Source: Methanogenium organophilum (GTDB lineage: Archaea; Halobacteriota; Methanomicrobia; Methanomicrobiales; Methanomicrobiaceae). Taken from it: a stretch of 64,000 nt of DNA. How positions within the stretch are numbered: position 1 is the stretch's first letter; every line of letters begins with the position of its first letter. Position numbers and translations under genes: made by a program. The DNA lies in contig NZ_CP113361.1 of the NCBI RefSeq assembly GCF_026684035.1, forward strand, positions 372,001 through 436,000. Reading direction: 5' to 3'. This document shows positions 1-8,453 of the stretch, piece by piece. The notes beneath the pieces were generated by a model. That model saw nothing but the letters and a program-made list of their open reading frames with translations, was not told the origin of the DNA and made no database searches.

Positions 1-1610
1 CCCGCAATAGCGACAATGGCACCACCCCATGCAAGAGTGAAAATAAGAGGCGGAAATGCCGCCCACCCAAAGAATGAGAGGATGAGGACTGTGGCACAGG
101 GCTGGAGCAGAAACCAGGTGCCCTCCGAATAAAGCATCCTTTTTTGTTCACCGAGACGGAGGTGTTCATATGCAGCAATTCCCAGACCGAGGTTGAGATG
201 GGCAATTCCTATCACGAGCGCCAGAATGAGCAGAGACAGGGGATCGTTCAGGGGTTCAATGATCGTAAACGGCATGCTAATGTCGAAGAGTGACGGAAGA
301 TTACCAAAGAAACTGCCCATCAAAAGGCCAAAGAACGTGCCCGCAACACCGCAGGCACAGAGAACGACGGCCAGATCATGGGCGGTGCCCGGCGTACGGC
401 CAACCCCCCGAAGGAGGAATGCAGCAATAAGTAGGAGAAGGAGGCCATACCCGGCATCTCCGAGCATGAGACCAAACGTGAAGACCAATACCGGGGCAAG
501 GAACAGAGTCGGGTCAATTTTGCCGTATGAAGGCATACCGAACATGGCGGTGAGAAACCCGTACGGTGCCAGCCAGCGGGGATGGTCAAAGGCAGACGGG
601 ATGTCACCGGCGGCGGGTTCCGTGGTGCAGAAGGTGAGGCCGCCTGCCGAATGGTTGCAGAGTGCCTGTATTCGCGGCAGGTCACGTTTTTTTGTCCACC
701 CCTGCATGACAACAAGGGACCCGGTTTCACCAAAAAGCGGGGAGGCATCCTCACGTTCCCGCATGACCGACAGTTCCTCTGCCATCGCTTCAAGCGGCGC
801 AAGATGCCTCCGGGCGATATCTTCAAGGGATGCACGAATCTTGTTTTGTTCCTTCCTGAGACGGTCTCTTTCGCTCTGAATTCTCACAATTCCTGCCGAT
901 GCCGTACCCTCCGTTGTCTCCGGGACAAACTCCCGGAATGCCAGTGCCCGAAGCACCCGGTCTGTTTCAGCGACTGCATCAGGGTGCATAATGGTTACGA
1001 CGGTTGCCAAGCGGTCTCCCACGCCGCAGAGGAGAAATGGCACGGCAAGAACCGGTATCTCTTCTCGCAGATGCGCCTCAATATCTGCGCATTCACCTAG
1101 GGAAATTATCCCGGCACGCACCTCCAGAAGGCCCCCCATACCAAGCCTGCCGGGTTCGATGCCAAAAGGAATCAGCAGGCGGAGCATCTCTTCCTCATCA
1201 TCAAGTCGTGCCAGACGTTCAGTGGAGGCAGTATCACGGGCATGCAGGGTAAGTATGACATCTGTTATTTCTGAGAAACTGGCCGCTTCATCAAGAGCTG
1301 ATGCGGCATCACTGACCGGGAATCGATATCTTTCATCTTCCGGGCGGGCAAACAGTTTAAGAAACGGATTTTTCTCCGGGATGTGCACTCTAAGAATCTC
1401 AATAGCCCGTTCAATACGGGATCGGGCCTCTGCAAGATCAGGAACAGCCGACGAACGCCGGCACGGAATAAGGAGAGGAAGAAGCTCTGTCTCATCTGCA
1501 ATCGCACGGAGTTCAACCACTCCGGCCTCGTGCAGGGCGGAGATCATCGTCTCCCGCACGGTGGTGTGCACCCCTACCGTAAGACGTACCATCTCAGCGG
1601 GTCTGATCAT
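1..1610 (-). CDS. ahaI: A-type (V-like) ATP synthase subunit I/a, C-terminus cut by window edge
   Basis: Membrane stator subunit of the archaeal A1AO ATP synthase, forming the ion half-channel beside the rotor ring. About 536 residues are visible and the end lies beyond the left edge. Residues 1 to ~330 are hydrophilic and helix-rich (the peripheral arm). Hydrophobic segments start near residue 355, with the family-typical stretch LVFTFGLMLGDAGYGLLL. The ATG at 1608-1610 lies inside the last codons of ahaH (17-nt overlap), so the two genes are probably translationally coupled. Family knowledge: in methanogens the order is usually H-I-K-E-C-F-A-B-D, so the other subunits should lie to the left of this window. 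Identification is secure; whether the ion is H+ or Na+ cannot be told, because the critical part is missing. Confidence 0.93.
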   Translation of the reverse strand, partial: MIRPAEMVRLTVGVHTTVRETMISALHEAGVVELRAIADETELLPLLIPCRRSSAVPDLAEARSRIERAIEILRVHIPEKNPFLKLFARPEDERYRFPVSDAASALDEAASFSEITDVILTLHARDTASTERLARLDDEEEMLRLLIPFGIEPGRLGMGGLLEVRAGIISLGECADIEAHLREEIPVLAVPFLLCGVGDRLATVVTIMHPDAVAETDRVLRALAFREFVPETTEGTASAGIVRIQSERDRLRKEQNKIRASLEDIARRHLAPLEAMAEELSVMREREDASPLFGETGSLVVMQGWTKKRDLPRIQALCNHSAGGLTFCTTEPAAGDIPSAFDHPRWLAPYGFLTAMFGMPSYGKIDPTLFLAPVLVFTFGLMLGDAGYGLLLLLIAAFLLRGVGRTPGTAHDLAVVLCACGVAGTFFGLLMGSFFGNLPSLFDISMPFTIIEPLNDPLSLLILALVIGIAHLNLGLGIAAYEHLRLGEQKRMLYSEGTWFLLQPCATVLILSFFGWAAFPPLIFTLAWGGAIVAIA

Positions 1611-1956
1611 GGCCGGTCACCTCCCTGACAACATAAGTAATGGCTTCATCAATCCGTTTATCAGTCACATCCCGAATGGCCACAATCTCCTCTTCAGCCG
1701 CCGCACGAATTGATTCCGCTTCCGCCGCCGCCTCCTGTTCCACGGCAGCGATGTGTACTGCTGCTTCAGCCCCGGCTCGCTCTCTGGCAGCTGCTTCTTT
1801 TGTCTGGGCATCGGCATGGGCTTTCCGTATGCGATTATCCGCCTCTGTGCGTGCCCGCTCAATTTCTGCCAGCGCTGCCGCTTCTGCCTCCCGAATACGA
1901 ATGATCTCCTCGAATGGCACACAGACCCCCCGTGTCTTGATATCTCCCGCAGTCAT
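1594..1956 (-). CDS. ahaH: A-type ATP synthase subunit H (peripheral stalk)
   Basis: A 120-residue, strongly charged, Ala/Glu/Arg-rich helical protein, matching the AhaH stalk subunit that forms the coiled-coil stator with subunit E. Residues ~20-95 are one continuous right-handed-type coiled-coil pattern with many AEAAA- and ERA-like runs. It is the first gene of the minus-strand ATP synthase operon and overlaps ahaI by 17 nt. No strong Shine-Dalgarno precedes the ATG at 1956, and a GTG about eleven codons downstream is an alternative start. Function is inferred from position before subunit I and from composition; such coiled coils have little sequence-specific signature. Confidence 0.85.
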   Translation of the reverse strand: MTAGDIKTRGVCVPFEEIIRIREAEAAALAEIERARTEADNRIRKAHADAQTKEAAARERAGAEAAVHIAAVEQEAAAEAESIRAAAEEEIVAIRDVTDKRIDEAITYVVREVTGHDQTR

Positions 1957-2056
1957 TAAGCATTTCGGCCCTACAGAAAGGGAACAGGTGCTTTTTGTAA
2001 GTTAGGTAAGAGATGACATATCATACGAACCAGCCAGAGAGGAAATGACAAATGAG

Positions 2057-2066
2057 TATATTTAAG
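2057..2066 (+). promoter_or_regulatory. TATA-box candidate for tRNA-Glu
   Basis: The AT-rich decamer TATATTTAAG lies 38 nt before the mature tRNA 5' end. This leaves room for a start site about 25 nt downstream plus a short 5' leader, as is usual for archaeal tRNA genes. It is called from sequence resemblance and spacing only. Confidence 0.5.
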
Positions 2067-2103
2067 TAAGAACCATACCTATCTTAGTAGGCACTACAAC
2101 ACT

Positions 2104-2178
2104 GCTGATATAGTGTAGTCCGGCCAATCATGCAGGACTCTCACTCCTGCGACTGGGGTTCGAATCCCCATATCAGCA
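2104..2178 (+). tRNA. tRNA-Glu (anticodon CTC)
   Basis: A 75-nt cloverleaf. The acceptor stem is GCTGATA/TATCAGC with discriminator A. The D-arm contains GTGTAGTCCGGCCAATCA, which is typical of archaeal tRNA-Glu. The anticodon stem CAGGA/TCCTG carries the loop CTCTCAC, giving anticodon CTC, which reads GAG. The T-arm is TGGGG-TTCGAAT-CCCCA. The CCA end is not encoded. No intron is present. Confidence 0.95.
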
Positions 2179-2227
2179 TTTAAGACTGTTTTGTTGTTCT
2201 TTTGATTAATTAGTCGCTTGTCTGTGT

Positions 2228-2626
2228 TTATTTAGCAACACAAGCGCCGACTATGACGCCGCCATCGTGCGGCATTACATGAACATAGAAATTAAAGCAG
2301 GGGTCATCCAATACCTGAGATTTATCAGGAATGCGGTCCGCCATCCCAACGGCGCTGCCATCCGATGATGAGCTGATTTCCACAGACAATGCATTTTCAG
2401 CGGACACTTCTGTCATTTGGATGTTTTCGGCCGGAGCGACAGGAGAAGTCTGTTCATCTAGACCTGTGGTAATTTGAGAGTTCTGGACATTTGCAGGTGT
2501 TGTATTCAGCGTAGGAACTTTTGTGAATATTTCATCAGATCCTTTGTTATCAGTGCATCCTACGCAGAAGATAAACGCGACACTTGCAAAACAAACTATA
2601 GTGATCAAAATCAGCCTTTTCTCCAT
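2228..2626 (-). CDS. Small predicted lipoprotein of unknown function
   Basis: A 132-residue protein with a lipoprotein signal peptide: an MEKR start, a hydrophobic core, then a lipobox-like FCVGC with the Cys at about residue 24. The mature part is low-complexity, Thr/Ser/Ala/Glu-rich to about residue 95, like a linker. It ends in a short, more ordered segment with the pattern YVHVMPHDGGVIVGACVAK. It would sit on the outside of the cell membrane. I recognise no family. It lies alone between tRNA-Glu and the C69 peptidase and faces away from the latter. Confidence 0.7.
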   Translation of the reverse strand: MEKRLILITIVCFASVAFIFCVGCTDNKGSDEIFTKVPTLNTTPANVQNSQITTGLDEQTSPVAPAENIQMTEVSAENALSVEISSSSDGSAVGMADRIPDKSQVLDDPCFNFYVHVMPHDGGVIVGACVAK

Positions 2627-2987
2627 AATTCAGACCCCACACAATTTGTATTGAAAAATTCAAAATGAAATAAAAATATTTGCCCGGCATAGGTATTTGC
2701 CAGATCGGTGAATTATTTTGGCAAAGCAATAATCCCATAAATCGGAATTATGCATGCATCATGCCGGATGTACTGACGATGCACCTAAAGGGTGGACATT
2801 CTGCCGTTACCGATACCATTCTGAATAAAATTCATTTGGAAAAAAGGGCCCCATCTCCACTTCAGGAACATTTCCGACATATGTATGCCAATATCAAATA
2901 TAACGCGAAAATATCAGCAATACTGTCCCAGCACCAAATAAATTATCAATAAACATCATTTTACCCATCTATTCCATATTCTCTACT
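2627..2987. other. Intergenic region, divergent promoters
   Basis: About 360 bp between the minus-strand lipoprotein gene and the plus-strand C69 peptidase gene, so both promoters should be here. The right half is AT-rich (ataaattatcaataaac near 2938-2955). A 90-codon open frame at 2680-2952 has no ribosome binding site and atypical composition, and I do not count it as a gene. Confidence 0.5.
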
Positions 2988-4781
2988 ATGCTGATTCGAT
3001 TAACAAAAAAAATGATGATTTCAGGCATACTCGCTATTTTGCTTGCATGTATGCTGGCATTACCGCCCGTATCCGCATGCACCATCTTTGCCGTCACCCC
3101 CGGCGCCTCAGACGATGGTTCGATGTATGTTGCCCACACGAATGACGGTGTCGGCTTTGACTGGAGAAACTATGATGACATCAGCCTCGTATACGTCCCC
3201 CCTGCAGACTATGCGCCCGGGGAGATGCGTCCCATTGCATTCGATCCCAACAGCGGATCAGATGCGGCCGGAAATAAGGCAGATGGCAGTTCCGAGGCAA
3301 TCCTCGGGTATATCGAGCAGGTTCCTCACACCTATGGCTACTACACCGCATCCTATGGCATGATGAATGAACATCAGCTGTTAAGTGGCGAGTGCACGGA
3401 CTATGCCAAAATCGAGCTTAGTGCCGAGGAGGGAAAGAGAATATTCTATTCATCCGAACTTTCCAACATTGCCCTTGAACGTTGCACAACCGCACGTGGG
3501 GCAATCGAACTGGTCGGTGAACTGATTGAGACATACGGATACTACGGAACAGGAGAGACCCTCATCTTCGCCGATCCAAAGGAAGCGTGGGTCATCGAGA
3601 TGTGTTCCAGTCCGGAAGGCACCGGTGGTCTCTGGGCAGCAGAAAAGATACCGGACGGCGAGGTCTTTGTGGCAGGAAACGAGTTCCGGATTCGTGACAT
3701 CGAACCGGACAACCCTGACATGCTGTATGCAACAGACCTCTTCCGTATCGCAGAAGATAACACCATGTGGTCACCTGCTGACGGGGCACTCGACTGGCTG
3801 GAAGCAACAAGCTATGGTGAATACTCACATCCATATTATTCCCTGATGCGGGTCTGGAGTATCCAGGATCGGCTTGCACCCTCATTTAACCTGAGCCCGT
3901 ATGTGGAGAACTCCTACACGGAAGCGTATCCGTTCACAATCACACCCGATGAAAAGATCAACCTGACAACCGCGTTTTCACTCTACCGGGACCATTATGA
4001 GGGAACGGAATTCGATCTGACAGAAGGCGTTGCCGCAGGGCCCTTTGGCAATCCGTACCGCTATCTCGGCCCTGACGATGCCCACACCGATTTCCAGAAC
4101 GAGTCGTTCATCGAAGTCCGTGCGGGTGCAAATCCACGACCTGTCTCTGCAGTGTTTTGTGCATACAGCTATGTAGCACAGGCACGGGCAGACCTCCCCG
4201 ACCCTGTGGGTGGGGTACTCTGGTTTGGCCCGGCGGTTGCATATGAAACCGTATATGCACCAATATACGCCGGCGCGGAAAATGTTTCAGTTCCCTATGC
4301 TACCGGCGATCGGGAGGTCTACGACCCGGACGCCGCCTACTGGACCTTTGATTTTGTCACCAACTGGGCAATGCTCCGCTATGATGCAATGATTGGAGAT
4401 ATCCAGGCAAAGCAGTCAGAACTGGAATCAGAATCTATTGCAGCGGTCAGGACAACAGACACCAGAGCAGTTGAACTGATTCAGGCAGGAGACGAAGAAG
4501 GGGCACGTCAACTGCTTACCAACGTTACGGTAACACGCGGCGATGAAATCATTGATGAATGGCATGCCCTTACCGGAATGCTTGTCGTAAAATACTCAAA
4601 CGGCCTGATTACCGATCCAAAGACCGAAAATATTGAAGAATCCGGTTACCCGGCATGGTGGTCACAGGAAGCAGACTACCAGTATGGGCCCAGAGTGTAT
4701 GAACTTGACAAACTCCGCGAAACAGACGGCCTGAACTATACCGGCCAATCCATATGGGTCCCAAAGAATGCATCGTTTTAG
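2988..4781 (+). CDS. Secreted C69-family dipeptidase
   Basis: A 597-residue N-terminal-nucleophile hydrolase of peptidase family C69 (PepD-like), which cleaves dipeptides. The signal peptide covers residues 1 to ~30 and ends in PVSA. The next residue is the Cys of CTIFAV, which fits the catalytic N-terminal nucleophile exposed by processing. Other family patterns are HTNDG near residue 51, the YGMMNEHQL segment near 123, and ADPKEAWVIEM near 195. The length is somewhat above that of bacterial PepD. Export implies use of extracellular peptides or cell-surface turnover. It is single-gene, with a clear promoter region upstream. It stops at TAG, showing that TAG is a normal stop in this genome. 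Confidence 0.88.
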   Translation: MLIRLTKKMMISGILAILLACMLALPPVSACTIFAVTPGASDDGSMYVAHTNDGVGFDWRNYDDISLVYVPPADYAPGEMRPIAFDPNSGSDAAGNKADGSSEAILGYIEQVPHTYGYYTASYGMMNEHQLLSGECTDYAKIELSAEEGKRIFYSSELSNIALERCTTARGAIELVGELIETYGYYGTGETLIFADPKEAWVIEMCSSPEGTGGLWAAEKIPDGEVFVAGNEFRIRDIEPDNPDMLYATDLFRIAEDNTMWSPADGALDWLEATSYGEYSHPYYSLMRVWSIQDRLAPSFNLSPYVENSYTEAYPFTITPDEKINLTTAFSLYRDHYEGTEFDLTEGVAAGPFGNPYRYLGPDDAHTDFQNESFIEVRAGANPRPVSAVFCAYSYVAQARADLPDPVGGVLWFGPAVAYETVYAPIYAGAENVSVPYATGDREVYDPDAAYWTFDFVTNWAMLRYDAMIGDIQAKQSELESESIAAVRTTDTRAVELIQAGDEEGARQLLTNVTVTRGDEIIDEWHALTGMLVVKYSNGLITDPKTENIEESGYPAWWSQEADYQYGPRVYELDKLRETDGLNYTGQSIWVPKNASF

Positions 4782-5093
4782 GAGATACTGGGTCTTATCT
4801 GAAACCCGGCATCCCCCCTTCACAGACGAACCTTGGCACATCATGCAGACACAGAATAGGAGGAACATACCCTGCAGAAGAATATCGGGGCGCTGAGAAG
4901 ACAAAGAGAAAATATTAGCTCCAAACACGCAGGTGCAGTGTATGTGGCACAATCCTCCACCAACGGTGGACAGATACCAGCTGTCGGTACATCAACTGAT
5001 ATCCGGCACCGATGTGCCTGAACCGGAATCCACACAAATAAATGGAAACTGCTTAACTCCAACACAAGTCATACTTCTTTTTGGCCCATAAAT
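4782..5093. other. Intergenic region before modA-1
   Basis: About 310 bp without a believable gene. It holds a short C-rich stretch after the peptidase and the promoter of modA-1 near its right end. The motif GCCCATAAATGGC just before the CATATG palindrome may be a second half-site. Confidence 0.4.
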
Positions 5094-5107
5094 GGCACAT
5101 ATGAGCA
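5094..5107. promoter_or_regulatory. CATATG-centred operator candidate upstream of modA-1
   Basis: GGCACATATGAGCA ends one base before the modA-1 start codon. It matches 13 of 14 bases of TGCACATATGAGCA at 29667-29680 and belongs to the same pattern as TGCCCATATGAGTA at 27154-27167. The position over or just downstream of the expected transcription start suggests a repressor site. Confidence 0.5.
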
Positions 5108-5108
5108 T

Positions 5109-5933
5109 ATGAGTAGAAATTATCTCGTGGCTGTGCTCCTTGTTGTAGCGCTTGCCTGCTGTATGGTATGCGGATGCACATCCGATACCACACCTGCAGA
5201 CACCACTCCGGTTGCAGGAGAGACAGAATCAGCAGAATCCCTCGTGGTCTACTGCGGCGCCGGGCTGCGTGAGCCAATGGACGAAATCGCACAGGTCTAC
5301 CAGGAACAGACCGGGACTGAAATCAAGTACACCTACAGTGGATCAGCACAACTGCTCTCCCAGATTGAGCTCCTCCAGGAAGGAGACTGCTACATGCCAG
5401 GTGCAAAGTCGTACATCGACTCTGCTGACGAGAAGGGATTCATCAACTCCAGCGAGAAGACCATCTATCACGTGCTTGCCATCGCCGTCGCACCCGGCAA
5501 CCCGAAGAACATCACCTGTCTTGAAGACCTGACAAAGGACGATGTGCGTGTCGCAATCGGCGAACCGAGCGGCCCTGCCGTTGGAAAATCTGCTAAGAAG
5601 ATGCTGGAAAGTGCAGGATACTGGGAGGACATGCAGGACAACATCGTGGTACAGTCCGGAACAGTCAACGAACTCCTGGTGTACATGAACATGGACCAGG
5701 CAGATGCTGCAATCATCTGGGAAGACCTCCTCGACAACTCAGACCTTGAACAGGTGGACATCCCGATTGATGAAGGGTTCATCAAGGTGATCCCTATCGG
5801 CACACTCTCATTCTCTGAAAATCCTGCAGATGCACAGGCATTCGCTGATTTTGTCTCATCAGACGAGGGGAAGGCAATGTTTGTGAAGCACGGATTTGAA
5901 TGCTACCCCTGTGCAAAGTACGAGAATGCATAA
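5109..5933 (+). CDS. modA: ModA-like molybdate/tungstate-binding lipoprotein, copy 1
   Basis: Extracellular substrate-binding protein of the ABC oxyanion importer, 274 residues. A lipoprotein signal ends at MVCGC (Cys ~22). The mature domain starts with LVVYCGAGLREPMDEIAQ and continues with YTYSGSAQLLSQI, the oxyanion-binding Ser region of ModA/WtpA proteins. The usual GAPADVF loop is replaced by GDCYMPGA, as in a subgroup found in anaerobes. Further matches are SGTVNELLVYMNM and DAAIIWEDLLDN. The transport partners are modB and modC at 7642-9512. A second, very similar copy follows at 6158. Molybdate versus tungstate cannot be decided from sequence. Confidence 0.87.
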   Translation: MSRNYLVAVLLVVALACCMVCGCTSDTTPADTTPVAGETESAESLVVYCGAGLREPMDEIAQVYQEQTGTEIKYTYSGSAQLLSQIELLQEGDCYMPGAKSYIDSADEKGFINSSEKTIYHVLAIAVAPGNPKNITCLEDLTKDDVRVAIGEPSGPAVGKSAKKMLESAGYWEDMQDNIVVQSGTVNELLVYMNMDQADAAIIWEDLLDNSDLEQVDIPIDEGFIKVIPIGTLSFSENPADAQAFADFVSSDEGKAMFVKHGFECYPCAKYENA

Positions 5934-6157
5934 TTCTTTTTTCCCACATTTTTTCTACCACCAGAGGCACTAAACCTGCAGGCGCGGTGCGGCCACCGGT
6001 TCATTATCCACCCAGATTCTACAAAATCACGGAGCGTGCAGATTTTCCCAAAACGGAACAAAGGGAAACATACCAAAAATAATGATATTAATTTAATATT
6101 ATAAACTCAGAGGTAAAACTCATCACATTTTAAAAAAAACGTCCAATTATTACTCAC

Positions 6158-6976
6158 ATGAGTAGAAAATACGGGATCGTATGCGCCATTATCGCGGCGT
6201 TCTGTCTCTGCATGGTTTGCGGATGCACCTCAGATGCAGCACCTGCAACTGATGCAGTACAGATAAGCACTGAAGAAAAATCGCTGATCGTGTACTCCGG
6301 TGCAGGGCTCCGTGACCCAATGGACGAAATTGCACAGGTCTACGAGGAAAAGACCGGCACCGAGATCAAATACACCTACAGCGGTTCAGCACAACTCCTC
6401 TCCCAGATGGAACTGCTCCAGGAAGGGGACTGCTACATGCCAGGTGCACGTGCATATATCGATTCTGCTGCTGAAAAGGGCTATATCAACAACAGCGAGG
6501 ATGTCATCTATCACGTGCTTGCAATCGCCGTTGAACCGGGCAACCCACAGAATATCACCTGCCTGAAAGACCTCACTGAAGACGGGGTAAAGGTCGCTAT
6601 TGGTGAACCCACCGGCAATGCCGTCGGAAAGGCCACCCAGAAGATCTATGAGAAGGCAGGACTCTGGGAAGAACTGCAGGACAACATCGTCGTCCGGTCA
6701 GGCACCGTGAACGAACTCCTGGTATATATGAACATGAAGCAGGCGGATGCCGCTATCATCTGGGAAGACCTCCTCGACAACTCTGACATCGAACACGTGG
6801 ATATCCCACAGGAAGAAGGGTTCATCAAGGTAGTTCCGGTGGGCACCCTGTCATTTTCTGATAAACCCACAGAGGCACAGGCATTTGCTGACTTCGTCGC
6901 ATCTGATGAGGGAAAAGCCATCTTTGTGAAACACGGATTTGAGACATACCCATCTGAGAAGTACGGGGATGCCTGA
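6158..6976 (+). CDS. modA: ModA-like molybdate/tungstate-binding lipoprotein, copy 2
   Basis: A 272-residue tandem paralogue of the preceding protein with the same layout: lipobox MVCGC, then LIVYSGAGLRDPMDEIAQ, the GDCYMPGA loop, RSGTVNELLVYMNM and DAAIIWEDLLDN. It is similar along its whole length, so it arose by recent tandem duplication. Differences sit mainly in the N-terminal linker and in charged surface positions. One ligand-region change is CGAGL to SGAGL. It has its own 224-bp upstream region, AT-rich around 6080-6140, without the CATATG palindrome of copy 1, so the two copies may be regulated differently or bind different oxyanions. Confidence 0.87.
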   Translation: MSRKYGIVCAIIAAFCLCMVCGCTSDAAPATDAVQISTEEKSLIVYSGAGLRDPMDEIAQVYEEKTGTEIKYTYSGSAQLLSQMELLQEGDCYMPGARAYIDSAAEKGYINNSEDVIYHVLAIAVEPGNPQNITCLKDLTEDGVKVAIGEPTGNAVGKATQKIYEKAGLWEELQDNIVVRSGTVNELLVYMNMKQADAAIIWEDLLDNSDIEHVDIPQEEGFIKVVPVGTLSFSDKPTEAQAFADFVASDEGKAIFVKHGFETYPSEKYGDA

Positions 6977-7136
6977 AACATTTCTCCTTTTCAAAATAAC
7001 AGGAATAATCTTGCATGACATCTACAGAACCTGAGAAGCAAATGAGGTTTGCCGGGCATTTCTATACAGAAAAAGACCGCACGAAACCGCCCATTAAGTG
7101 TGAACCATTCAAAATATGAGGTAAGAGGAATATCAT

Positions 7137-7652
7137 ATGACAGATATTATTTTCAAACCAATCGGCATCATCCACTCAGAACACACGGAACATGAGAACA
7201 CCCCGATTCAGGGGATATTTAACCCGTCACGTGGGCAGGTTGAAGTCTTTGAAGAGTTTGCAGAAGGACTGCGTGACATCGAATCGTTTTCCCATCTGAT
7301 CCTCCTGTATCACTTTGACCGTGCTACCGGAAAGAACCTGACACAGAAGCCATTTTTGGACGGAGAGAAGGAGCGTGGCATCTTTGCCATCCGCCACTTC
7401 AACCGCCCGAACCCCATTGGAATCTCTATCGTGCGACTTCTTGATGTGCACGATAACATCCTCGAGATCGAACAGGTGGACATTCTGGACGGAACGCCAC
7501 TTCTCGATATAAAACCCTATGTTTACCAGTTTGACCACCGCGAAGAGGTCGAGAACGGATGGGTAGATAATACCCACATGGATGACATCGGAGCGTGGAA
7601 TGCAACTCCCAAAGGCCTCAGAGATAAGGAAAGGACCAATCGTGAAAAGTGA
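7137..7652 (+). CDS. TrmO/TsaA-like tRNA methyltransferase family protein
   Basis: A 171-residue protein of the TsaA (YaeB/VirR, UPF0066) fold. Some members N6-methylate t6A37 in tRNA using AdoMet. Visible family patterns are PIGIIHSEHTE at residues 6-16, TPIQGIFNPSRGQVEVF, the FSHLILLYHFDRA segment, and the core RHFNRPNPIGISIVRL near residue 90. DGTPLLDIKPYV follows. It lies inside the molybdate/tungstate transport cluster and overlaps the likely modB start, so it is co-transcribed with the transporter. In archaea and anaerobes this family often travels with metal or cofactor genes, so a role other than tRNA modification is possible. Confidence 0.85.
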   Translation: MTDIIFKPIGIIHSEHTEHENTPIQGIFNPSRGQVEVFEEFAEGLRDIESFSHLILLYHFDRATGKNLTQKPFLDGEKERGIFAIRHFNRPNPIGISIVRLLDVHDNILEIEQVDILDGTPLLDIKPYVYQFDHREEVENGWVDNTHMDDIGAWNATPKGLRDKERTNREK

Positions 7653-8439
7653 CCTGCGACGCAACTGGGTGAAGATTGTCACCATTTCAGTGGGCCTTGT
7701 GCTCACTGCATTTATCATCGCTCTGCTGCTTCTGGTGGTAACCCACCCGTCCCCCGCCGCAGTGATTGAATCCCTGATGTCAAAAGAGATCCAGTTTGCC
7801 ATCTACCTCAGTCTTGCCACATCTATTGTATCAACGCTCCTGTGTGTACTGATTGCAGTCCCTGCCGCCTATGCGCTGGCCCGATATGATTTCTGGGGAA
7901 AGAGTTTCGTGAGCACCATTCTCGATCTTCCCCTTGCATTACCGCCACTTGTCGCAGGTGTGGGACTTCTGCTCTTCTTCGGGACAACTTCAATCGGCGA
8001 TTTCCTGGAGTCCATCGGCATCGTCTTTGTCTTCACCCCCCTTGGCATCATCATTGCCCAGTTCTTTGTTAATATGCCATTTATGCTGCGGATCATGCGT
8101 TCCACCTTCACCGATATCTCACCACGATATGAATATGTGGCGTGCACCCTCGGTTGTACGAACCTCCAGGCGATCTGGCGGGTGACCCTTCCGATGGCTG
8201 TGCAGGGATTTCTTGCAGGTGCGGTGATCACCTGGGCAAAGGGTATCGGTGAATTCGGTGCTGCCCTGATGATTGCGGGCGCCACACGGATGAAGACCGA
8301 AACACTACCCATCTCTCTCTTCCTGAACATGTCCTGCGGAGAACTGGAGATGGCCATATCTGCTGCAATCATTCTGATGGTAATATCGGTGGTATCACTC
8401 TATATCTTCGAATACTTCGGAGGATCGGCTAAATTCTGA
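7642..8439 (+). CDS. modB: ModB-like molybdate/tungstate ABC transporter permease
   Basis: Inner-membrane permease of the oxyanion importer. The GTG at 7642 overlaps the end of the TsaA gene and follows AAGGA, giving 265 residues. A longer reading from 7582 adds 20 residues that do not look conserved. About six membrane segments are visible. DLPLALPPLVAGVGLLLFFG precedes the cytoplasmic EAA loop, here the region EYVACTLGCTNLQAIWRVTLP with the conserved Gly and the AWRVTLP-type end. The segment AKGIGEFGAALMIAG is typical of ModB/WtpB. It is followed five bases after its stop by the modC ribosome binding site. Confidence 0.9.
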   Translation: MKSDLRRNWVKIVTISVGLVLTAFIIALLLLVVTHPSPAAVIESLMSKEIQFAIYLSLATSIVSTLLCVLIAVPAAYALARYDFWGKSFVSTILDLPLALPPLVAGVGLLLFFGTTSIGDFLESIGIVFVFTPLGIIIAQFFVNMPFMLRIMRSTFTDISPRYEYVACTLGCTNLQAIWRVTLPMAVQGFLAGAVITWAKGIGEFGAALMIAGATRMKTETLPISLFLNMSCGELEMAISAAIILMVISVVSLYIFEYFGGSAKF

Positions 8440-8453
8440 GCCGGGTGAACATC

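Noticed and set aside
193-879. Long plus-strand frame opposite ahaI
   Set aside because: Ser/Arg-rich translation that mirrors the ahaI codons; no independent support.
2680-2952. 90-codon open frame before the C69 peptidase gene
   Set aside because: No ribosome binding site, poor composition, sits in a promoter region.
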